DNA from: Paragorgia papillata
Taxonomy: Eukaryota; Cnidaria; Anthozoa; Scleralcyonacea; Coralliidae
Assembly: GCA_035771165.1 (NCBI GenBank)
Contig: JAWNZC010000280.1
Coordinates: 696,001-760,000 of the forward strand
Direction: 5' to 3'
DNA length: 64,000 nt
Positions within the stretch are counted from its first letter, which is position 1, and each line of letters begins with the position of its first letter. This document shows, piece by piece, positions 1 through 10,785 of the stretch. A program made the translations under genes and the position numbers. The notes beneath the pieces are model-generated. The model made no database searches. It was given only the letters and a program-made list of their open reading frames with translations, and was not told where the DNA came from.

Positions 1-401
<401 letters not shown>

Positions 402-660
402 CTGTAATCAGTGTAAGAATTGTGAGAAGTTTTTCTTCAATGAAGAAGTTATGGCGGGATGGACTGCAGACGATTCTAATCTGAACACAAGGTACGCAAA
501 GTTTTGTAACGTCAAACCCCAAGACATGTGATGTGAAGTGAAAAAATAAGTGCAGAAAAATCCCCCTTATGTGTGCAGGAAACTCTCTTTTGTGAAAGAA
601 CATTCGAAATGATAAAGATTTGCTTTTATAGCTGTTATATCTCACTTCATTCTTCATGTA

Positions 661-1403
661 CTAAAGTGTCTATGAAACGAAAATTAAGTTTGTCTTATTT
701 GAAAGAACACTTAAAATGATAGAGTAACATCTTTTGAAGTTTTTCATTTCCTTGCTTCGTTCTTGAGATATTTCAGTTTGTTTGATATGCAAATTAAACA
801 TTTTAACGTCACATGTGCATATTGAGTTATTGAAAAAAGTTATATATCTTTGCTATTATCAAACCAAAATAATTCGAGGGAAGCATGTGCGTGTGTTTTG
901 CCCAGAACACTAAACATGTAGATTTTCAAGTGATTATATTTGACAATAGCGAAGATATAATATTTTATTATATAAAATAGAGTGTTTTATTGATTTTTCC
1001 GCCACTAATAAAAGTGATAATCTCACATGTGCGATTATTTATGATAATCGCACATGTGACGATTATCGCTGAATCAGCATTATAGTTTAATGCAATTTTT
1101 GCAAGGCAATAGGATAATTTTTTTATATAATAAACAGAACAATACATGGATGCTTGGAAATATGAAATTTATTTCTCGTGTTGACCAGGATATGTCACTC
1201 GTTCGCTTCGCTCACTCTATATAACGTTTTTCGATAACTCATTATGCACGTGTGACGTCGCAACATGCGACATTTACATCAAACAAACTGAAATATCTCA
1301 AGAACGAAGCAAGGAAACGAAAAACTGCAAAAGATGTTACTTTATCATTTTAAGTGTTCTTTCAAATAAGACAAACTTATGTTTCGTTTCATACGCACTT
1401 TAA
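661..1403. mobile_element. TIR/foldback MITE, family A copy 1
   Basis: The left end (AAAATTAAGTTTGTCTTATT, then GAAAGAACACTT) reappears inverted at about 1,273-1,403, giving terminal inverted repeats of about 120 bp. No coding capacity is visible. Inside lie a small palindrome around 1,015-1,075 (ATAATCGCACATGTG) and AT-rich DNA. Partial direct copies of the same arm flank it at about 585-655 and 1,410-1,520. Two more copies lie at 8,584-9,034 and 32,816-33,247. I see no clear target duplication. Confidence 0.7.
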
Positions 1404-1527
1404 AGTATGAAATGAAAAATTCAGTTAAATACACTCTCTTGTTTGCAAGTAGTCTTGCGATTATAAAGATTGACTTTTATGATAACTTTTCCTTATCTCA
1501 CTTCGTTCTTGAGTTATTGAAATCAGT

Positions 1528-1645
1528 GATGTTTTCCAGGGGGAATGCGGGGGAATGCCGTCCCCCCCCTTTTTTACCAGGGGAACGGCGTCCCCCCTGC
1601 CAAAATCAAACATGGGGGAACGCCGTTCCCCCTGGCAGGGATTAA
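1528..1645. repeat. G/C-rich short repeats with GGGGGAACGCCGTTCCCC palindrome
   Basis: Three to four degenerate copies of GGGGGAAYGCCGTYCCCC, each a near-perfect palindrome, lie in otherwise AT-rich DNA. No gene is associated. This could be the edge of a repeat family. Confidence 0.5.
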
Positions 1646-2125
1646 ATATGAGTGAAGTTCAGTGAACGCCGTTCGACACCGTCCAAATAATTTTGGCTAT
1701 CACTTGTTCTACATACGTGTTATTTTTGGCAATAATTGCTCAGCATCCTACGTGGAAATACTTCAGAACGTAATTTTGTCACTATTTTAATCTCCCTGAA
1801 ACTTGATATACTTGCAGAAAATTCTAGCAGACTAGCACAAAAATACTAGAGTCTGATAATTGACGTCCGCTTAGATAAATACTTATTGTCATAAGTATTG
1901 TTTAATTTCATGGCCATTGGCCATGCCCAATCGAGTGACCACGCCCATTTGATTTTCAAGAGCGTCCCCCCACTTCTAAAATTAGCAAAACATCGCTGAT
2001 TGAAATGTGTTTGATGTGGAGATTTAACCCCTTGATGTCACACATGCATAATGACTTATTGAAATTATGACTTATATATATTTTTGCAATTATCGAACGA
2101 AATCACTTGAAACATTGTATACTTA

Positions 2126-2235
2126 GGCCCCATTTACACTAGAACAAAAGTATCCAGATTCACATTGTTTTTCATCCTCGTGGGAATAAAAAACAATGTG
2201 TATCCAGATACTTTTGCTCTAGTGTAAACGGGGTC
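2126..2235. mobile_element. Small PIF/Harbinger-type MITE, TTA target duplication
   Basis: This 110-bp foldback has ends GGCCCCATTTACACTAGA and an inverted GACCCCGTTTACACTAGA. A TTA lies at 2123-2125 and again at 2236-2238. The 3-bp TTA duplication and G-rich TIR are hallmarks of PIF/Harbinger-derived MITEs; the assignment is inference. Confidence 0.65.
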
Positions 2236-2368
2236 TTAGTGTTGTGGAAAACACACATACTGTACAAGATTAGTTCAAGATTACAAGTGATTTTGTTTGA
2301 TAATTGCAATGATATATGACATTTTTAGAGGTCATTATGTACGTTAGCTTGTCTATATTCGTTTCCCT

Positions 2369-2465
2369 ACGTTCGTTCGCTCGTTCGCTCGTTCGCTTGT
2401 TCGCTCGTTCGCTTGCTCGTTCATTCGTTTGTTCGTTCGTTCGTTCGTTTTTTGTTCGTTCCTTT
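2369..2465. repeat. (GTTCGCTC)n / (TTCG)n microsatellite
   Basis: Simple repeats of GTTC and GCTC produce spurious Arg/Ser/Phe-rich reading frames on both strands. A short complementary (ACGA)n run lies at 46,430-46,450. Confidence 0.85.
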
Positions 2466-2475
2466 CTTCCTTTCT

Positions 2476-2809
2476 TGCTCCATCTGAACCAATATTTAAG
2501 GAATTTAAAATCCTAAAAGTTACGGAAATTAACTCATTACAAAAAGGTATATTCATGTTTTCGTACTGCAATCATTTGTTGCCACGTAGTTATGACAATT
2601 TCTTTGTTGCGGGTTCAAAAATTCATCATTATAATACCAGGACTGCTGAACATCTACGCCCGCATCAATGTCGTACAACCTTAAAACAACAAACAATAAC
2701 ATATCAAGGTCCTATTTATTGGAATTACTTGAATGATAATATAAAAATGTCACCAAGCCTTTCACAGTTTAAATCTAGACTGAAAGAATCTCTTCTGCAA
2801 GACTATTTA
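2476..2809 (+). pseudogene. CR1/L2-like LINE reverse transcriptase, C-terminal end (interrupted)
   Basis: The frame encodes the C-terminal signature of non-LTR reverse transcriptases: SEPIFKEFKILKV, FMFSYCNHLLPRSY, IHHYNTRTAEHLRP, then ITYQGPIYWNYLND and FKSRLKESLLQDY. These match the conserved tail after the RT domain in CR1/L2/Jockey-type LINEs. The frame is cut by the TIR element at 2,810-3,619 and resumes at 3,620 with a few codons (LDYSA) before a stop. Upstream coding sequence is absent, so this is a 5'-truncated, dead copy. Its 3' untranslated region appears to run to about 3,990. Clade assignment is tentative. Confidence 0.75.
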
Positions 2810-3619
2810 CTGCCTCCTCCACAGGCCCTATTGCATCATGGTCAGGTCACACTGTTGAGATGGCCTGCCAGATCCTGTAAACAAAATGGTGACTGATCCC
2901 ATTATGCACAGTGAGACTAGGCCCTAGAGGCGATAGTTTTGAGAGGGCTTGCAATTATTTTCTGGCCGCTGTTCGACAAACGTACGTCCAAGTTATTTAA
3001 ACACTGTGACCCACCAGGAAATTCAGTCTAAACTTTCTTACAGATCATGACAATGAAGAAACCAATATGTTTTAGAATTACCGACCTTCTGCCAATAATA
3101 TTTTTAGCGACAAAAAGGAATTGAAGGGGAAAATATCTGCCAAACAAAAGCAAATTCGACGGTCAGGAAAGTAACAGGTTTTTTGTAATGTTTTTTGGTT
3201 TATTTTGCTATCGAAGACTGTCAACTGACCAAGAGTTAATGAGATTTAATTTTGTTAAATTGTAGGCTATAGTGTAGCGTAATTCAAGTTTCAGTTGTGA
3301 AAACCGAAAAAGTATAAACCAAAGAGTCTCTGGGTAGACTAAAGTGTATTTTCATTGATTATTCCTGCCGAAAGTTGACAAAGTTCAACCGTAATTGCTT
3401 TCTTCAACAATTCCTGCATTTTAAAGCTAGGATTCGTATGTCGTAAGTCTTCAATGTCCTTCAAAATCTTCGGAAATAGCCATGGCTATTAACAATGGTA
3501 GTTAATTATGCAAATTTATTCCGTGCCAAGTTTTGCCAAATTTTTTACAGGATCTTGCAGGCCCTAAATTCGGCGTGTGTGACCTGTCCATGATGCAATA
3601 GGGCCTGTGGAGGAGGCAG
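2810..3619. mobile_element. 810-bp TIR element with 9-bp target duplication (MULE-like)
   Basis: The ends CTGCCTCCTCCACAGGCCCT and the matching inverted end form TIRs of roughly 80 bp. GACTATTTA flanks both sides (2801-2809 and 3620-3628), a 9-bp duplication. Long TIRs with 9-bp duplications are typical of Mutator-like elements. No transposase is present, so it is non-autonomous. It interrupts the LINE frame. A diverged relative covers about 42,650-43,808. Confidence 0.8.
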
Positions 3620-3990
3620 GACTATTTAGACTATTCAGCTTGATGTATTTTACTATTATGTGCTAATTATATAATGTATTTGTATATCTCGTAAATATCT
3701 GTATTACACGGATATATATGGGATAATGGATTATAATCAGTTTTTTTCTTAGTTTTAATCTTTCACATTATACTGTCCTCCTTATTATAATAGTGTATTC
3801 TATAGGGGGAGCATAAACATTATAAACCTTTGGCTTCTGTTTTAGGCTTCCTCGTCACATATTATTTCACATTTGGTAAGCTAAGTAATTATTGCTAACC
3901 TCTCAGTTAACAATGGTTACTTGATTAACCTACATAAATATACTGTATATAATTGTAAAACTTGTAAATTGTGACAAATCAAATAAAACC
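3620..3990 (+). other. Distal part of interrupted LINE: last codons and 3' UTR
   Basis: The LINE frame resumes after the target duplication, ends within about 20 bases, and is followed by AT-rich non-coding sequence that ends near an AATAAAACC-like A-rich stretch at about 3,980. No other feature is seen here. Confidence 0.45.
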
Positions 3991-4371
3991 ATTATAGCTA
4001 GATGTTCCTTTACCGTTTTTGACGCGAAACAGGACACCGCCTTTTAGCACTGTGTCTGTTTTCAAGTATATTTTGTAGATATGTATGGGTTGAATATATT
4101 TTTTTCTGTTTTTGTTCGTTTAAACTAACAACGCCTTCCTCTTTTAGCTGTCCATATTGTTCCACAAACCAGGCTGTATCACTGACGGTCAAGATTAAGG
4201 TAAAGAGTTACTTTATAGTAGATTGAGGGGGTGGAATATGGTGATGTGGGCGAAGTGCAGTGCAGTGGGCTAGAGATGAATATTACTAGAATAAATTGCT
4301 GGAGTTATTTAAGTTCTAAGTTGTTAACAGACGTGAACAACGTCGTGTTGCCAATCACTGAACAGTGTTGT

Positions 4372-4856
4372 CCCACTAGCTGTGAACAATGTTGTGCTGT
4401 CAACTGTGAACAATGTTGTGCTGTCAACTGTGAACAATGTTGTACTGCCAATCATGAACAATGTCCTCCTAACTGTGAACAATGTTGTGCTGCTAACTGT
4501 GAACAATGTTGTGCTGCTAACTGTGAACAATGTTGTGCTACCAGCTGTGAACAATGTTGTGCTGTCAACTGTGAACAATGTTGTGCTGTCAACTGTGAAC
4601 AATGTTGTGCTGTCAACTGTGAACAATGTTGTGCTGTCAACTGTGAACAATGTTGTGCTGTCAACTGTGAACAATGTTGTGTTGTCAACTGTGAACAATG
4701 TTGTGCTGTCAACCATGAACAATGTTGTGGTGTCAACTGTGAACAACGTTGTGCTGTCAACCATGAACAATGTTGTGCTGCAAACTGTGAACGATGTTGT
4801 GTTGCAAACTGTGAACAATTGTGCGCTATCAACTGTGAACAATGTTGTGTTGCCAT
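4372..4856. repeat. 24-bp minisatellite (TGTGAACAATGTTGTGCTGTCAAC)
   Basis: About twenty copies of a 24-bp unit. The period is a multiple of three and the unit carries no stop in several frames, so open frames run through it on both strands: Cys-rich EQCCAVNC and NNVVLSTV (+), TVDSTTLF and SQLTAQHC (-). The core GAACAATGTTGT is nearly self-complementary and resembles motifs clustered at 45.7-46.2 kb. The open frames follow from periodicity and are weak evidence of translation. Confidence 0.85.
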
Positions 4857-4869
4857 CGAGTTATAATAG

Positions 4870-5186
4870 CAGCGAGTATCTATCGTCCCTTGGCACGAAT
4901 TCTAATCCGTCACTATCTATTTCATCCAGTTCAAACAACGAGCTGGCCAAGCGTGCTGTTCCGGTCGACGATTCACCGGATTTAGCCCGCTCGTTTTCTC
5001 CACCTGGTATTTCCCTGCCAGTGAACATTCGACTCAATGCCCAACAGCGATACACTGCGAGTGCTCCGTGCAGTGCCAACAGTAGTCCTGGTAATGGTCT
5101 CCTGGCTAGTCCCATGCCGCACGGTCGGTTAACTTTAACTCGATCGAACAGTGTTCTTGGTATTGGAAGCCAGAGTAGTTTATATG
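4870..5186 (+). CDS. Candidate Ser/Pro-rich internal exon of an unrecognised gene
   Basis: Directly after the minisatellite an open frame continues with complex, non-repetitive sequence: SEYLSSLGTNSNPSLSIS, DDSPDLARSFSPPGISLPV, NIRLNAQQRYTASAPC and RSNSVLGIGSQSSLYG. A possible acceptor (TTATAATAG) precedes it at 4,869 and a good donor (ATG|GTGAGT) follows at 5,187. Codon use and the low-complexity Ser/Pro/Asn character fit a disordered region of a cytoplasmic or nuclear protein. This is one of the few stretches that does not look transposon-derived. No neighbouring exon was identified, and the frame also runs unbroken from the minisatellite, so the true left boundary is uncertain. I do not recognise the family. 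Confidence 0.45.
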
Positions 5187-5224
5187 GTGAGTTTTTGGAG
5201 CCGAGTCATTGCAGAGCCCAACCT

Positions 5225-5305
5225 CGTACCCAGGGCCATTTGTAGGGATCTTGGCCAAGATGGCGAAGAAAGCAAAATGGCGGGAACAAATGGCCCTGGT
5301 GGAGG
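5225..5305. repeat. Short foldback (CCAGGGCCATTTGT)
   Basis: CCCAGGGCCATTTGT at 5,229 pairs with ACAAATGGCCCTGG at about 5,288-5,302, giving a short hairpin. It may be one end of a dispersed element. Confidence 0.5.
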
Positions 5306-7260
5306 CTAGCTTAAAATGCGCAGTATATTGCGCATTTTATTAACTAGAACTCAGTTCTTTACACAGTAATTATACGAAATTACACCTAATTATTGCATAG
5401 TTTAAAATATAATTTCCCGTGCCGTGTGCAGGAACAACCGAAATTAAGTAATACATCAACTGAAATTAAGTAATTAACTGATTCGAAAATCGAAATTTCT
5501 TCGTGGGAAGTGCCGAGAAGCCGCCCAGACTCCAACTAGAAAGTTTGTGTTTTCTCAAATTTACCGTTAGCGTTTTTGCCATTTTCATGGACAAGAGCGA
5601 TTAAAGAAGCTGAAGAAGGAACCTCCGCGTTTTGCCCGTAATACTATGCGTGAAGGAAGAGCAAGAACTGTGCTATGTGAATTGAAAGCCAGCCTAGCTG
5701 TCAAAACAAAACACTGCTGTTGTCTTGTCGTCCGACTACGGGAAGAAACAATTGCGCTTGAAAGTTCATTCTGATCGGAAAAGCGAACGCAGTGTCCGTA
5801 ATTTATAGTCTACTGGAACTTATACGCAAGTACTGTACGTATAAAGTCTGAATACAAACCATATCAAGGCCGCTTTGCCTGACTGATGTCTGAATCTGAA
5901 CTGAAACGCGTGAGACGAATTATTATCTCGTCGCCAAGCTAAAGCAGTTGTTGAAATGGGGTGAAACATCAAAACTTTTGGTGAAAACATTTAAAATGTT
6001 GTGGCTATTCGGAAAATCGAAATTGCCGTTGTGCACTTAATTTACATATCTTGGAATATATTTGAGAATCGTTGTAATCAAATATTAAAGTGTTTGGTGG
6101 TTCCCGAACCCGATCATATAAATAATTTCCCTAATTGCAAATTGCTGGTTCATTGCAGTATACAGAACTAGATTTTACTTCGGCATTGCCACTTCCAAAG
6201 ATTACTTGAAAACTGAATAAACGTGTGTTCGAAGATGTTTATGCACAAGCAATGAATTTTTTGAGGTTCGATTTCGTTAATTTGTTCGGTGAAGCTTTTT
6301 ATAGACACACGCAATACAAAACAGGAAGTGATTTTTATTGGCTATGGCGCGTCACATGAATAGGGGGCGGAGGGGAAGAATCAATGATTTGTGTCAGGCT
6401 CTCTTTCAAGAGAGACTGATACTCAGGTTAGGACAATCGAAGCTTAGAATTTTTTGGCGTCAACGAGCTGTCAGGTTGAACGATGGAAACAAGTATTCTT
6501 TAATCCCAATCGTGTTTATAATATTTCGTCGCCACATCAAAAGAGCAACACTATTTTCGAAGAAAGACAATATTGTTGATACAAATGGCAAGTATTTTTA
6601 ACATGACTTATAGTAAACTTGCAAGTGTGATCTATCACAGTTTTTGTGCGTTATACAGAACGATTGAAGAGTTGACAAAAGCTTTTCAACTCGTTGGGCG
6701 ATTTTATATCGAGTCAGGCGACTCAGGCCAACACGTGTACTATTTAAAACTGTTTATGAATTAGGACCGTGGTCTTCAAGTGACAAACATTACTCTTCGG
6801 AAGACAAACAATTGTCTTTGGAGGAAACTTACAAGTATTTATTTCACAACCGGTAGCATCATTTTACATTTTTAATGCCATCAAGTGTATTTAGCAGTAC
6901 ACACACATGTACTCATTGACTGCTTGCTGTATAAAGTTGAATCTGATAAACAATCCAAGATTTTGAACTAGATTTTTCTATTTAGCTTATAGATACGTGC
7001 CATACATGTCAGGTAAACAACCTCACTGCCTTATTAATAAGAATAACAAGTATATATTTCACAACTTGTACAGGTCGCATTCTTTTACATTTTTAAAGCA
7101 GTCAAGTTTATTGCAGTGCCTATTTAATAAATATTAGGTTGTTGTAAGTTGACAAAGTTGTATCTAATAAACCACGATCTGACCCACAATTTATTTTCTT
7201 TAATATCACAGGATTGGTTTGTTATCTCATTCACTTATTAGTTATTACGTTCACTGAACT
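5306..7260. other. AT-rich non-coding stretch with one imperfect duplication
   Basis: I see no convincing gene. Short open frames at 6,338-6,764 resemble nothing known. Sequence around 6,828-6,990 (ACAAGTAT, TTTCACAAC, TTTTACATTTTTAA, TCAAGT) recurs in diverged form at about 7,046-7,190, an old local duplication. Confidence 0.5.
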
Positions 7261-7264
7261 GGCC

Positions 7265-7484
7265 TGTTTACAAGGAGGTAGGGTTACCCTAGCACCCGAG
7301 TCAAAGTTAGGGTCATCCTGCTGGGCCCAGGTCAACTTTATTAGACCTGGTTACCAAGCACTAATAACAAGTAGGCAGGTAGGTGCGTTATCCCTACCAA
7401 ATGCATTTACAAGGACAAAACATAACCTGGCTACTAGAGTTACCCTGGCAGCTGGGTTACCCTAGTAGCATCCTTGTAAACACA
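7265..7484. mobile_element. 220-bp TIR MITE (GTTTACAAGGA ends)
   Basis: GTTTACAAGGAGGTAGGGTT at the left pairs with the inverted right end GGGTTACCCTAGTAGCATCC followed by TTGTAAAC. The interior also holds repeated GGGTTACCCTAG-like palindromes. The unit has no coding potential and its family is unknown. Confidence 0.6.
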
Positions 7485-7620
7485 ACAAACAAAAAATGCA
7501 AGAAATGTAAATTGATAACTAGGGTAACACCATGATCGCCTCGGATTCTTTTGTTCTCCGAGGGAATGTAAACCTCGTATTTCCCTCATCGCTCATGCAA
7601 GAGGGAAATTTATCCTTTGT

Positions 7621-7931
7621 CTTCTAATTTTCCCGTGTATGTTGATGAGGGAAAATTAGAAGACAAAGAAATCTTTTGTCTTCTTCTAAATTTCCCACTT
7701 GCACATATTTTCCCTCATCAACATGCACGGGAAAATTAGATGCAACTTCTCTGATCAACCGTGTAAATTTCCTGTCGGTAAGATTCTCAAAGTTTTCCTC
7801 AGCGATCATAATATTACAAACTAATAACATGACTTTTCGGGAATTAGCGATTAAATCCTTTGGAAGATTTGTAAAATCTTCCCTTGGTGGCCGGGAAATT
7901 TAATCGCTAATCTCCCTCAAGTCATGTTATT
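7621..7931. repeat. Two adjacent foldbacks
   Basis: A first inverted repeat (TTCTAATTTTCCCGTG with its complement) spans about 7,621-7,741. A second spans about 7,816-7,931, where TAATAACATGACTT and ATTAGCGATTAAAT recur inverted as ATTTAATCGCTAAT and AAGTCATGTTATTA. Both look like foldback MITEs or their remains. Confidence 0.6.
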
Positions 7932-8425
7932 ACTTATAATAATACAAGTGCTTTAGACACTTCCCAAATTTGCTTCAATGGGCATGAACAATAGCTTGAA
8001 GTCGAGGTTGAATATCAGGGATGATAGTGAATGCATTACGATTTCATGTCAACCTCAAGTTTGTGCCATTGTTTCATAATAGGCACTATTTATAGGCTAT
8101 AAATTCTGTTCTAATGTGTTCAGTGCAGATACATGTACGCTATGATGCGTACCTTTTGTTTTTATATTGGCTGTATATCAGGAGTGCTTATTTTAATCAG
8201 GGGGTGGGTGGGGGTGTTTCAAAAAAGTGTAAAAGCGTGCGAGGGGTTGTTGCGTTCATGTATTTCTATTACTAGTTATATTTGACTCTGTACATACTGT
8301 TTTCTTCCAGGTATGTTTTCTCTTGTGGCTATATGTTTGGCCTTTGAAAGTAATATTTTGTAAGTGCAGTTGACTTTAATGAGCAATTAACAATATATCT
8401 TACTCATTTTGTTTTTTTTGTGTAG

Positions 8426-9762
8426 TAAACAAGTTGAGTCATATTATGGGGATGTTTTTGTTGCATCAAATAATGACGTAGATAATCACCTTGGGGAAAT
8501 TTACACACATGCACATATCCAGGTATGAAACAATACCGTTCAGTTTTGTTTCACAATCTGTGAAGTGATTTTAAAGGGGATTGGCATTAAAAATTAAGTT
8601 TGTCTAATTTGAAAGAACTCAAGATTGTAATAGAAGATCCTTTACAACTTTTTCGTATCTTTCTGCGTTTTCAAGATATTTCAATTTGTTTGATATGTAA
8701 ATGAGATGGTCTTTGATGTCAGGAGTGGGGTAAAATATTTTCATTCAGACCCAAATCACGTACATATCTAACATGAAATGTTCAGTGTTGCAAGGAGTTT
8801 TTATGTGCACAGTTTCAAATGATTTCGCTGAACAAACTTAGAGATATAACTGGTTTTTCTACATGTGAAAATATTTTACCCCACACCTGACGTCAGAGAT
8901 CATCTCATTTACATATCAAACAAATTGAAATATCTTGAAAACGAAGAGAGATAGGAAAAAGTTGTAAAGGATGTTCTATTACAATTTCATGAGTTCTTTC
9001 AAATTAGACAAACTTAATTTTTAGTGCTATAAGACCTGGTTTCACACTGTACATATTGAACTGAGTTATATAATGTACCCTTCTTTTTCTTTAATTGAGT
9101 GTAACTGTATTTTGAAGTCAGTTATTTAATTTTATATAGAACTTTACTGATAATGGAAAGTGTGGGGAAACCAATTGGTGAGCTGCTGGAAACAAAACCA
9201 AACGTAAATCTCATCTAGATGAAACGGGATTGGAGATTGCTGGTTGTCGCTGTGGTCTTGCTCAGTGTGCTGTTAATATGTTTACAGGAGAAATATATGG
9301 TTATGCTAATTTTATCCATCTCAACATGATGATACCAAATAATGTGGAGTTTATGTGGGAGGATATCATCAGCAAGTATTGGAAGTGGGCCAAGAACATT
9401 CCGAACAACAACATGGAGCAAGAAAGCACGAAGCCTGATATTTATTTGATATTTCAGGTATTTATTTTCCAGTAAATCTAAAATGTATTGTAAAGGAAAT
9501 CTAATTTAGCTTTCACCATTGGGTATTATTTATTTATTTGTTGATTGGTTGATTATATTTTAGTGATGTTTGCGAGGTTCTTGTTCAATGTCAGTGCGTT
9601 TTCCTTTTTGACAAACGTTCTGTTGTTATTCTTAAACACTATAGGTTTTGTGGGGTGGAAGGTGGCAAGAAGGTGCTGCGTGCTCTGAGAGAGGAAGTGG
9701 AACAAATAAATAGTTATCTTTCAAGGTTATCCAATACTACAAAGTACATGTTACCTGAATGT
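8426..9762 (+). pseudogene. KDZ-type transposase fragment (decayed copy)
   Basis: Three exon-like blocks match KDZ (Kyakuja-Dileera-Zisupton) transposases. Block 1 (8,426-8,522) has ESYYGDVFVASNDDVDNHLG and ends at a GT donor. Block 2 (about 9,140-9,458) has KCGETNW, then LDETGLEIAGCRCGLAQC, NMFTGEIYGYANF and EDIISKYWKW. Block 3 (about 9,645-9,762) has GGRWQEGAACSE, then in another frame EEVEQINSYLSRL and NTTKYM. Defects: a TGA stop directly after NW, where the 29-kb copy has lysine, and a frame change inside block 3. A MITE (8,584-9,034) sits in the intron between blocks 1 and 2. No terminal repeats were found. It is related to, but diverged from, the transposase at 25.7-32.8 kb. Confidence 0.8.
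8584..9034. mobile_element. TIR/foldback MITE, family A copy 2
   Basis: AAAAATTAAGTTTGTCTAAT at the left pairs with ATTAGACAAACTTAATTTTT at the right. The inverted arms extend about 160 bp each and include GGTAAAATATTTTC / GAAAATATTTTACC. Non-coding, inserted in an intron of the decayed KDZ fragment. Same family as 661-1403 and 32,816-33,247. Confidence 0.75.
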
Positions 9763-9825
9763 AAGTATGTTATGGTAGTATAGTTATTGTTTAGTAAGAC
9801 CAATTTTCAGTGCTGTGAGTAACTT

Positions 9826-10355
9826 CATTACAAGTAACTAGTTACAGTAACTAGTTACATTTTTAAGTAACTGTAACTGAAACTAGTTACTTTTTCTGAA
9901 GAAGTAACTGTAACTATAACTAGTTACTTTTTGAAGAAGTAACTATAACTAGTTACTTTTTTAAAGAACTGTAACTAGTTACAATATTTAAAAAATGTGA
10001 CTATACTGTAGTTACTGATATTCAGTCGAGGATGTCATTCTTTCTTGATAAAAATGGTTTTGATATAATAATAAAGGTACATTATGTACACATTTGACTA
10101 TTTCTGCTTAGTGACAACTATATTTAGGCATTTAGTTGTAAAAACATAATTATGGTACTGGCATCTAAAACCAGTAATTTCTTTGTTGATTCTAGTAACA
10201 CGGACAAAGGAATGTAACTTTGTAACTAGTTACAAAATTTTTGAAGTAACTTTGTAACTGTAACTAGTCACTTTCTTTTCATTAACTTTTATCGGTAACT
10301 AGTTACTTTTCTAACGATGTAACTGTAACTAGTTACAAAAATTATGTAACTTTTA
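9826..10355. repeat. Array of the 12-bp palindrome GTAACTAGTTAC
   Basis: The perfect palindrome GTAACTAGTTAC recurs about six times, with many partial copies (GTAACTGTAACT, ACTAGTTACTTTTT) at irregular spacing. It lies between the decayed KDZ fragment and a LINE 3' end. No coding potential. Confidence 0.8.
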
Positions 10356-10365
10356 CAGCACTATA

Positions 10366-10785
10366 CAAAGAAGGGCTATGCGCATAATATTTTCTGACAT
10401 ACCATCATATAGTACATCTCTTGAGGCAGCTAAACTGATTTCCTTGAGTGATAGGAGATCGGAAATATGTGAAAAGTTTATTGATAGGAACAAAACTTCT
10501 GGCCCCTTGAAACACCTTCTTAATTCTAATAGTACTAAGATAAATCATGGTTATAATTTATTAAGGTCTAGTAACTCTACTGACTGCCTTATATCCCAGC
10601 CAAGGACATTGAAACTATCTAACTTTGTTACATATAAATATAGGTAGTTGGTTGGTAATTAATTTTAACTTATGTAATGTATTATTGAATGTTAACTAGC
10701 TATTATGTGTTTAAATATTTTGTAAGTACTCATAATTCAGTTCTATACTGCCAAGAGTTTCAATAAACCTTTCTTTTCTTATCTT
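10366..10785 (+). pseudogene. CR1/L2-like LINE 3' end (second family)
   Basis: A frame from about 10,369 to 10,647 encodes QRRAMRIIFSDIPSYSTSLE, then AAKLISLSDRRSEICEKFID, matching the C-terminal tail of non-LTR reverse transcriptases (QkRALRIIF...Y...L...LSL..RR...C..F). It ends with TYKYR and a stop, followed by about 130 bp of 3' UTR leading straight into a long (CTTCT)n tract. A microsatellite tail is common at 3' ends of CR1/L2-type elements. The copy is heavily 5'-truncated. Confidence 0.75.

Noticed and set aside
4231..4866. Cys-rich EQCCAVNC repeat protein resembling a secreted or metal-binding protein
   Set aside because: The frame exists only because a 24-bp stop-free unit is repeated; competing frames on both strands are equally open and no signal peptide precedes it.
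6338..6764. Two adjacent small open frames
   Set aside because: No similarity to a known family and no supporting signals; left as anonymous sequence.
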